A DNA stretch of 64,000 bases. Origin: Acholeplasmatales bacterium. GTDB lineage: Bacteria > Bacillota_I > Bacilli_A > Acholeplasmatales > Anaeroplasmataceae. The notes under the pieces are model-generated. The model did not search any database, was not told the origin of the DNA, and worked only from the letters and a program-made list of their open reading frames with translations. Where the stretch lies: positions 1 to 64,000 of the forward strand of contig JAFTDB010000014.1 of assembly GCA_017454375.1 (NCBI GenBank), read 5' to 3'. How positions within the stretch are numbered: position 1 is the stretch's first letter; every line of letters starts with the position of its first letter. A program made the position numbers and the translations under genes. This document shows, piece after piece, positions 1 to 9,800 of this stretch.

Positions 1-470
1 AAACGCAAATCATGACAGGCAAAGTTTCTAAACTTGATACATAACTCCTCTAGTGATACTTCCTTATCATATTTCTTATCTAGATATTGTTTTGCTTCAC
101 TATCTATTTTTGATAGCATAAAGAATCTAGAATCATCATGCTCTTCAATTTCTTTAGTGATTTCTTCTCCGCCAACAATATTGCCATAGACACCAAAGGT
201 TTCAATCTTTTCAAGCTTTTCATCAGCCACATTTAATTGTGAAGATAAATTACTTATCTTTTCGTCAATGTGAGTTGTTACCTTATCAGTTAATTTTTCT
301 ACATTATCCTCTGCCTTTAATTCCTTAACTGAATTAAATAGCTTAACGTTTCTCTTTTCCTTTATGTATAAATAAAGGACTGTTAAAACCATTAATACAA
401 ATAAGATAATTATGTAGATTAACATGGCAAGTTGACTTTCAAAAAAGTCAGCCAATCCTAAATACCACAT
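1..470 (-). CDS. Membrane-anchored AAA+ ATPase, N-terminal part (cut by window edge)
   Basis: This open frame was read directly from the minus strand: it starts ATG TGG TAT at 470, with AGGAGGTG a few bases upstream, and runs off the left edge after about 156 codons. One membrane segment (about residues 17-36) is followed by a charged coiled-coil-like stretch. A block then ends in KFRNFACHDLRL. This block and an S-R-F ... D-x-E segment before it align with the part of the ATPase at 42389-43927 that directly precedes its Walker A (RFINFAASQLHLYY). I therefore call it a paralogous AAA+ ATPase of the McrB/MoxR-like group whose catalytic domain lies outside the window. It follows the GH3/AAA-like gene by 18 bases, so the two are probably co-transcribed and may act together. 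The ATPase call rests on the alignment alone, because no Walker motif is visible here. Confidence 0.7.
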   Translation of the reverse strand, partial: MWYLGLADFFESQLAMLIYIIILFVLMVLTVLYLYIKEKRNVKLFNSVKELKAEDNVEKLTDKVTTHIDEKISNLSSQLNVADEKLEKIETFGVYGNIVGGEEITKEIEEHDDSRFFMLSKIDSEAKQYLDKKYDKEVSLEELCIKFRNFACHDLR

Positions 471-488
471 AGGTATTCACCTCCTATG

Positions 489-3400
489 TTATTCACTCTT
501 ACGAATAACTCTCTTAGTTAATTCAATGCCGTCATCACCAAAGATATTTTCAATGATCTTTAGTAGGCTCGCATCACCATTTGTAGAATTGTACAATTTA
601 GAACTCTTTAATACTGGAATAAACTTAGATGCTAATATTCCATCACAAAGCTCCTCATTATCTACTTCAAATTCAACTAGTACAGATATAATCTTTTCTA
701 TATCTAGTGTTAGACGGTTGTTGATATGAAAATCCTTTGTATCATCAACCTTCTCTTCAACGCTATCAAATTTCTTCCAAATATCTTCCTTAACAAAATT
801 AACTTCCTTTAATCTGTTAATAGTATCCTTGATACCCTTCATTGTATATTTGAAATGCTTTTCCTCATATTCAGGATTGATGATTTCATTTCTTCTAATT
901 AATAAATCTAAGTAGCTAGAAATGTAGGCAACATTTTGTGTCACATCATCAATTGGAGTTGCTGGAGTGATAATAAATAAAATGTTATCACGAAGCTTAA
1001 TATATTGGGGATTATCTTCAGTTCCTAAATTAACCTTTACACCATTATTAGGATTCTTAATGTAATTTAGAAGTGGTCTAAAGTAATTTGGTAATTCCTT
1101 TAAATCAACATCTGTTAATGTTATTAAGAATAATTCACCAGGCTTAGATGCTGCCTTAATTAATAGGTTAGATAATCTTGATAAGCCATATGTATCCTCA
1201 TCAAGCTTTTCCCATATTACCTCACGGAAGCTCTTAACATCTTTTAAGCTAATGCTTTCAAATTCCAATTCTAAATATTCATATAAAGTCTTTATAAATG
1301 GAACTAATAATTCTTTATCAGCAGTATTTAATATCATTGCCTTTACTGCAGGAATTGTTGAGAACAACAATCTTGCTGAAGTAGGCTCAATGATAAATCC
1401 TTTATTAAGCGAGAAGTCATAGAAATTATTTAATGCATCCTCAAAGCTTAAATCCTCATAAACTGCATGTAGGATCTCAAGCTCTTCTATTTCTTCATCA
1501 GTTGGAATATCCTCAAGTGAGGCATCAAACTTGAATGTCACATTCATATCCTCAATTGTGATTTCTTGAGGTTCAACCTCAACCTCAGGCTTTTCCACAT
1601 CTTCGATAGACTCTTCAGGATTTGAAGTCTCAGACTCTTCCTTATCACCTAGATTAACTTGGATTTGTTCATAGCTTAAGTCTGTAGGAGTACGGTCATA
1701 TACAACCTTATCTACTTCCTCATATTCATCCATGACTCTAGTTAATTCATCCATTTTTCTTAGTCGCTCATATTCTAGATATGCATTTTTGTTTCTACCC
1801 TTTATCGCAATGATCAAATAAATCATAAGGACAACAAAGAATACACCCATCAAACCGATTAATATAAAGCAAATCACATCAAGCTTTTTATTATAAGCAA
1901 ATGTTATATAGAATAAGAATCCTAAGATTCCTTCAATAACTAATAAGCCAACTAGGAATACTGCAATTCTTCCACCTAAGGATAGGTTTCTTCTATCCTC
2001 AACATAAATATCATTTTCGTTTGAAGTAAATTCATCAAGCGCCATATCAAAATCTTCTTCAACCTCTAAATTATATTTATTCTCAAATTTATTAGTTATC
2101 AATTTACCCTCAAGTGATAAATCTACAACAAATTGTTCCTTTAGTCCTGATGTTAAAATCTTAAGCTCAATTGAAGCATTAGGTATTTCAAAGCACTTAG
2201 AGCCTTCATTGAATAAGGCAAATGATAATTCTTCAAAAGGAATAACAACCTTTGTTGTATCCTTAGCCTTTAGCTTAATCCTTGTAAAATTAACAAGTCT
2301 AGTATCATCAGCTCTACTTACATATAGTAAGGCAACATCTGATGCTTCAAACTCACTATGGTTTCTAACAAAGAATTCTAATCCTCTATTAGTTACCTTA
2401 TAGTTGTAATATTCAAAATCACCATAAGTTAAACCACTACCAAACGGATAAACTATATCACCATTTGAATTGAAGATAGTTCTTACTGATCTACCTGCAG
2501 GACAGATAGAGCCCATAATCACTTCTACAAGTGAATTTAGCATATAATTATTTGATTCATTTAATAAGATGATTGCTTTAGCATCACTCTCAAAATCAAT
2601 TTTAAATTCATCCTTTGAGTTTACAACAACTATGACATTAGGATTAATTTCACTTATTTTTCTAATTAAGCTTAATCTCTTTTCATTAACCTCATTAAGC
2701 ATTACTAAAGCGTAATTGCATTCTTGGGCTAACATAGCCATCTTATTCTCAAGTGGTACATCACTATTTAAGTCATCTGATATACCATTTACTGCCCCAA
2801 TTACATGAATGTCATAAGATTTTAAAACATCTAGGAAGTTATCTAAAACAACATCATTACATTTTAATTTGAAGCTATCCTCACAGAATACACCAATTGT
2901 GTTTTCAAGCTTAATTGGTAGGATACCATCATTTTTAAGAAGTACTATTGCTTCATCAGCAAGTCTCTTTTGGATACCATCTGAAGTGATAACATCCTTA
3001 TTATTTAAATCCTCCTTCATCTTAAAAAGTAGATTTAAATAATTCTCTACGTATTGATCGATTCTAGCCTCAGATACTATTTCACCACTTGATTCCATTT
3101 CTTGGAATTGAAGTAATGTAATATCCTTATTGTTGTATCTTAATAATTCTTCTTTATATTTATTTACTGCCTTAATGATATCATTTGTAATATGTTCCTT
3201 TGTATAAATGATGCTAGCACCATCATAGAATGCCTTTAATACATCCTTTGCGCTACCTTCATCTAAATCAGCAAATACGATTCCCTCATATCCACCAATT
3301 TCTCTTAGTCTTTTGATATTGTTAACTGAATTAGTTTTAATAACAAAAGCTAAATCAAGTTTAATGATTGGATTTAATACTCTAATGAATGTTTCATTAA

Positions 3401-3791
3401 ATGCTTTCTCATCTGCTTCTTCACCTGGGAAGTCAACAATCGCACCAAAGTCCTTGGCAGATGCTACACCTTTAAGAGCGTTTTGGATATATAAGGCATT
3501 AAATTCAAAATTAACGTCTTTTGGATTAATGTAGAAGCCCCATACATCTGAATTATTCAATCTAGTCTCATAGTAATAATCACTAATAAGCTCTGGATCA
3601 AATGTAGACGCTACTGCTAGTACATTCGTTTCATATCCTGGATTTGTAAACATTGAATTATCAGATTTAATACCAATGTGAGGTAAATCATAATCCTTTA
3701 ATCTAGAACTATAATTTTTCTCATTGGATATTAATAAATCAATTTTCTCATCCAACGATAAGTTTCTAATAATATAATCAAATTCTTTCAT
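489..3791 (-). CDS. Degenerate GH3-like domain fused through two membrane helices to a AAA+-like pseudo-ATPase domain
   Basis: 1100 residues. The N-terminal 600 resemble glycoside hydrolase family 3: an N-terminal LSLDEKIDLL motif, the EAIVLLKNDGILP motif of the second GH3 domain (about 290), and YPFGSGLTYGDFEY leading into a fibronectin-III-like region. The usual K-H-F substrate motif reads V-D-F and the S-D-W nucleophile motif reads A-D-L, so activity is doubtful. Two membrane helices follow (about 608-632 and 640-662), then an acidic linker and a region (about 785-1010) that aligns with the ATPase at 42389-43927. There, the Walker A segment is lost and Walker B L-I-V-L-D-E-M reads L-I-T-L-T-D-V. 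There is no signal peptide and both flanks of the helix pair are basic, which suggests that both large domains are cytoplasmic. Start: ATG at 3791 after AAGGGGG. It lies between the giant lipoprotein and the partial ATPase. Its function is unknown. Confidence 0.75.
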   Translation of the reverse strand: MKEFDYIIRNLSLDEKIDLLISNEKNYSSRLKDYDLPHIGIKSDNSMFTNPGYETNVLAVASTFDPELISDYYYETRLNNSDVWGFYINPKDVNFEFNALYIQNALKGVASAKDFGAIVDFPGEEADEKAFNETFIRVLNPIIKLDLAFVIKTNSVNNIKRLREIGGYEGIVFADLDEGSAKDVLKAFYDGASIIYTKEHITNDIIKAVNKYKEELLRYNNKDITLLQFQEMESSGEIVSEARIDQYVENYLNLLFKMKEDLNNKDVITSDGIQKRLADEAIVLLKNDGILPIKLENTIGVFCEDSFKLKCNDVVLDNFLDVLKSYDIHVIGAVNGISDDLNSDVPLENKMAMLAQECNYALVMLNEVNEKRLSLIRKISEINPNVIVVVNSKDEFKIDFESDAKAIILLNESNNYMLNSLVEVIMGSICPAGRSVRTIFNSNGDIVYPFGSGLTYGDFEYYNYKVTNRGLEFFVRNHSEFEASDVALLYVSRADDTRLVNFTRIKLKAKDTTKVVIPFEELSFALFNEGSKCFEIPNASIELKILTSGLKEQFVVDLSLEGKLITNKFENKYNLEVEEDFDMALDEFTSNENDIYVEDRRNLSLGGRIAVFLVGLLVIEGILGFLFYITFAYNKKLDVICFILIGLMGVFFVVLMIYLIIAIKGRNKNAYLEYERLRKMDELTRVMDEYEEVDKVVYDRTPTDLSYEQIQVNLGDKEESETSNPEESIEDVEKPEVEVEPQEITIEDMNVTFKFDASLEDIPTDEEIEELEILHAVYEDLSFEDALNNFYDFSLNKGFIIEPTSARLLFSTIPAVKAMILNTADKELLVPFIKTLYEYLELEFESISLKDVKSFREVIWEKLDEDTYGLSRLSNLLIKAASKPGELFLITLTDVDLKELPNYFRPLLNYIKNPNNGVKVNLGTEDNPQYIKLRDNILFIITPATPIDDVTQNVAYISSYLDLLIRRNEIINPEYEEKHFKYTMKGIKDTINRLKEVNFVKEDIWKKFDSVEEKVDDTKDFHINNRLTLDIEKIISVLVEFEVDNEELCDGILASKFIPVLKSSKLYNSTNGDASLLKIIENIFGDDGIELTKRVIRKSE

Positions 3792-3809
3792 TTCTTACGC
3801 CCCCTTGGG

Positions 3810-6800
3810 TTAAATATATAAATAGATTGTGCATGAGCCATAATCTTTTTTAAGTACAACATAATGATTTTCTGTTTGTTGATATGTTGTATCAATTTCA
3901 ACACTAGATAAGAATGTCCTTAGTGAATCCATATCGTGATTGTAAACATAATAATAGTTACCATTTAAACAATATTCTACATAAGATGTATGATTAGCTA
4001 TGTATTCAGCATCAATAGTAACATTATAATCATCTACCTCATAGCTTGATGAATATGATGTCGACTGAATATAAAGATAAGTTACTTTGTCTTTATATAC
4101 AAAATCGATTGAGCCTATATAGTTACCATTCTTATAAAGTTTTAGCTGTGTTCCTTCTTCAATGTGATTACATGTCTTTAGGAATTTAGCTATATCATCA
4201 CCATCATAACGATATACTTGTGTACCATCACAATAGAATATTGAATATAGCTGTGATGCAAGATTATCAATATCTAAGTCTCCTTCTTCAAGAAGAATTG
4301 TCTTAATTTGTTGATAATTAAATGAACTATACATTCCAGAATTATAATAACTTATATATACCTTATAGTTGTTAGATACAATCATATTGCCTTCTCTATA
4401 TGATTCATTTAAGAAATTTAATATTTCGGAATAAGTTCTTAAATAATAACTGTTGTAGTTGGCATCATAACAATATATCTGCCTAATATATTTTGCTAAT
4501 TCTTCATTTGTCATATTTGTTGGATCAAATGATTCATAGTACATATTGATTGATAATTCCCTATAATCATTATTTCCAATATATTCAATATAGCCAACTA
4601 GATTATTACAAGTAATCCTTATCTTTCTAATGTGGTCTACTTCTACAACCTCAAATTCAGCTTCGCTTAAGAATTCTTTTACTTCTTCATAAGGAATAAA
4701 GATTAGCTTATTATTTTTATAATAATGAATACTATTAATTCTATTTGAAATATTACCTACATTTAGATTTGTATCATCAATCACGTCTCTATATGAATTG
4801 ATATTTAAACCATTTAATGTATAGCTACTATTTAGAAAATAAGTTAATGAATTTGAGGCATTTCCCTTTGAATAAGTATATGTAACACAATCAGAATAAG
4901 TGTATTTATCAATTGTTAATGTATCTAAGAATTCTTTAATATTCTCACGGCCACTAATAGAAGCTGATGTGTTATTTGTTTCTACGTTAATGTTAGAAAT
5001 AGTATTTAAGAAGAAATCTTCATCTTCTATGACTGCTACATCTGGATATTCAGATATGTATCTATTTATGTAGATGTATCTAATATTCTCATCAGTTACT
5101 ACATTAAATGAGTAGCTTAGATTAGAATCAGTATGTGTAACTGTAATCGTACCATTGCTATATTCATAGCTACATAAATTATAGAATTCTTTTATTTCTT
5201 CTTTATCTGTAATTCTTAGTATTTCACTAGTTCTATATAACCAAATGTTATCAGTCATTGAAGTTAATGTATCAACATCAATTTCCTTACCAGCAGGTAA
5301 ATAACTGCTACTAACAGATATTCTAAATTCATCACTTCTTGTAGAATCAATATAAATATAAAAACTAGTAGTTGCTGTCTTATATCTGATGTAAGCATAG
5401 TAAGTTGTGTTCATATCACTATAATCAATTGTGGCTGAATCTAAGAAATCCTTAATGTCTTTCTTTGTTGTATAGTTTACGCTGTTTCCACCAGCATAAT
5501 TAACATTGACGCTACTAATTAGATTAGATAATAAATCATTATTCATTGTCATCTTAGACTTAATATATGAATAATTTAAGTTTATATAAATGTTTGTTAC
5601 ATCATCACTATATTTGAATTCATGTGAATTCATGCTTCCACCATATTCAATATTTAAATATCTATCATTGTCTGTGATTTGTATTGTTAGATTACATTTA
5701 TCTAAGAATGCTTTAATCTCTGTTTTGTCTCTTGTAAGAATAGTTTCTCCACTTGTTTGATAGTACACAGAGTCAACTCTATTGATTAATTTATCTGAAG
5801 TTATTTCTTCATTTCTATTTAAAACAAGACTACCATTCCAGCTAATATGTAAGTATTTTCCACCAGACATAGTAAACTGTCTTGCGAATTCACAATTCTT
5901 ATAATAAGCCTTAAAATAAATATATTGATTTTCTTTAGTAATAGTTAGGTCAATTTCATCAAGGAAATCTCCAATTTGCTCTCTACTGCTAAGGTATTTG
6001 TAATCACCATTATACGAATTGTAATTTATATATGTTATGAACTGTTTAAAGAAATCTATATCATAATCATATGTATCATCATATAAATTATAGTAATCAA
6101 TAAAACTAAATGACATTGATGTAATATCACCAGGCAAGAAATAATGTGTTTTACTTTCAGCAGCATCTTTCTTAAATACTACATATCTTAATGGCTCATC
6201 TAGATATGATATTTCACAATCATTAATGAACTCTAATATCTTGTCCTTGTCAGTGATTGTTTCATGCTTCATACCACTGCTATCAACAGATGTAGTATTA
6301 ATCGAATAAATATTAGACACTAAATTCTCTTTTACCTTTACATCATCAGCACTTGATAATCTATCATTATTGAAGTTGACATACATGCTTGAGATGCCAC
6401 CATTTTTATATGCTGATAATGACAATGTAGCATATTCATATTTGAATACTGCCATAACCATACCAGTATCGGTAGTTATGCTGAAGTCGGCTTGAGATAA
6501 TATAGATTTAATATCTGCCTTAGCACTATAGTTTTCTTGTAGAGATTTATATTTAACACGTAGTGATGGTATAAACTTTGTAATATTATCAATATTTATA
6601 TCTGCCATTTCATCGTACAAGAAATAGCTAGGGCTTGCCGTATTGTAGCTAATCCAGATTTCACGCACCTTATAATCCTCGTATGTGAAATAATATGTAC
6701 GAGTCAATTCTTCTATCTTAAATGTTAAAATTATCTCATTTTCGTTTATCACATGGCTTATAGCTGCTTCTTTTAAGAAATTATAAATATCTGATTCAGT

Positions 6801-9800
6801 GGATAGCTTTGTGTAATTATAGCTATAAGATGTTGGTTTTTCTTTTCGATAACTAATTTCACTAATAATAGTCTTTAAGTAATTAGGATCATCTAAATCA
6901 ACTATATCTGTATTAACATAGTATGTTTTAAACATAATGTTATAGTCCATTAATACTTCTGTATTATTATTAACTATGTTAAATACATATGATGTTTCAA
7001 AATCACCATAATACAAATGATAACTATTACTTGATGTTTCAACTAATCTAAATTTAGATTTATTTGCACTAAAATCATAGTAATATGTTTCATATGATAC
7101 TCGTATGCAATCTGTTAATTTATCTTCGTAGTAACGTCCGCCCTTATAATTTAGATAATAATTAATTATAGTTAGCTTACTTAAATTAAACACATAGCTA
7201 TCAAAGTTGTATGGTGTAATAAAGAATACATTATTTGTTTGTGTGAAGTTGGCTTCTGAGATTCCACGCATATCCAATCCTACATACGTAACCTCTAATC
7301 CTTCTTCATAGCTTATGACATTCTCTTTCTTAATTGAGACATTATAGCTTGTCTTTTTAAAATTGAAATTAAAATAATAATATTGTCCTGTCTCTGATAC
7401 TTCATATCTAAATGTTTTATTACCAAAGAATTCTTTTAATTGTTCTTTTGTAAAATAATAAGAATTTCCATTAGACATTGCATAGAATCTAAAATTACCA
7501 ATTATATCATCAAGAGTGAACTCATCACCTGACTTGACATAATAATATGAATTTTGTTCTACATAAATATATGAATTCAATATTTCTTCTAAATCAACTA
7601 AATTAATATAAACAGATGTTTCTACAGTTCCAAGTGTGAAATAAATATTGTTGCTGCCCTTGACAAATGTTTGATTACTCTTTAATTTGATTTTTGAAAT
7701 AATATTATTGAAGCTTCCATCTTCTCTATTCAAGCTATAACTACCATAGTTACTTGCTTCATAATAGATATATGAAATACTATTTTTAATTAATTCTTCT
7801 ATGTTGCCTACATCATTATAATCAAATGAATACTTATCTAAATTCATATTAAATTTAGTGATTGATGAAGTTAAAATATAACTAATTGAAGCACCATAAC
7901 CCAAATCAACAAAAGAAACTTCTGTATATTCTGACATCTTTCTATCGATTCTTATTCCACCAGTGAATTTTTTGATATATTCATCATATGTATATGTTTC
8001 GTTTCTATTGTAGTAAGTAATTATAATCTTAGATCCTTCGAATAATTTCTGTAGAGTAATATCGTTTATAGAATTAAATACTTTTCCATATGTATTAGTA
8101 ACATCAAAGTTGTGCACTCTATTAGCTTCACTCTTTGTTATAACAAAGATCTTTAATAATTCCTTAGATACATTATTTGAAGACATTGTTAATGAATAAT
8201 TTCTACCATATTCTACAGTCTTATAGCTCTTAGTTAGCTTTAGGTTTGTACTTAAGTAATTATAAATATTTGAAGTTACTGTATCAGTGTTGCCATATTT
8301 ATAAGTTATTTTTATAGATTTAATCTTTTGAGATAATAATTTCTCAGTTACTTCATTAAATTTATTAACCTCAATTGATTCAACATCTTGGTTAAGCTCT
8401 ACTTCGATTTCTGAATTGGATGATAAATCATAATAATGAGCATCACTAATTACAGTTACCTCATTACCAACTAAATGTTTAACTACCTCACCATCGATCT
8501 TCACATCAGCCACAACTTTGAATTTAGCTGTCTCACCTGTGAAGCTACGATAATTATCTAAATAGATTTCATATCTTGGTGATATTCCATATTTATTTTG
8601 ATAAGCACCATTAAATTCATCAAGAGTATAATCAGTTAGAGTTGCGGTAGTTGATAATACTGTCACCTTAGCAATATGTGATATATCTAATTTAGTAACA
8701 TTTGATTCTTTGATTAGTATGTCATCATATTCTAAAGCTCCATCATATTTAGAATCAAAATAGATAGATGTGCTTGCTTCTTCTAGTACCTTTACAGTTG
8801 AAGAGATTGCACGAGTAATATGTTGATAATCCAAATGATCTGTATATCTGAAATAACAGTCACCATATGTTCCAACTGTATTAATGTCAAGTCCTACTAA
8901 TTCAACCTGATCGTTATTTTCTTTTGTAAAATCATAATTAACCACATCACGACCACCATCTAGGGTGATAGTTACATAGAATTTAGGCTCTTCACCTTTT
9001 ATGGTATCAAATACATGATATTCAAATTCATATTGTGGATTTTGTAAATCAAAGAAATAGAATTGAGCATAAACATTATGAGTATCAAATCTATTAGATA
9101 TTTCTACATAACCATTTTGTAAGCCCTTAGTTGTATATTGTGGATGTAACACAAATTCAGTTGCAGGAAGAGAAATGAAATTACCATCAACTAAATAAAT
9201 AAAGCTTGATTTAGATAATGCATTTTCAATTGGTGTAAATGTATTATCTTTTTTATTCTTAACCTGATATGATTCATCATTTAGTGTTGCAGCATAAATC
9301 AATTCTTCATCAAATGGATTATTGTTCTTATAGCCAACATATTCGTATTCTGGGTTATCAATAATTAATACATTGTAATATAAGAATGCATCCTTATATT
9401 TGATGCTGATAACTGTAGTACCAAGTTCATTAGTTACTGCATTAATAATATTATCTGTTGTTAATGTTACCTTTTCCTTCTTGCCATTCTTAACATATTC
9501 AGTATATAAAGTATCATTAATGTCATTTACTATTTCTTCTTTAGTAGCATTCTTATGGATAACTAAATCATTATAAATAGTTAATCTTCCAACAAACGCA
9601 TCCTTAAATGTTGTAGATATTTCATTTATAACTGTTTGATTAACATTATATGATGCGTATGTATAGCATTTATTAATTAACATGTTAGTTGTATCAGGAT
9701 TGATATTAGTGTTAAGCGTAACGATATCAATAATCTCATCCTTAACAAGCTTATTATTCATTGCTGCCTTTAAGATTGGATTAAAAATCTTAGACATCTT

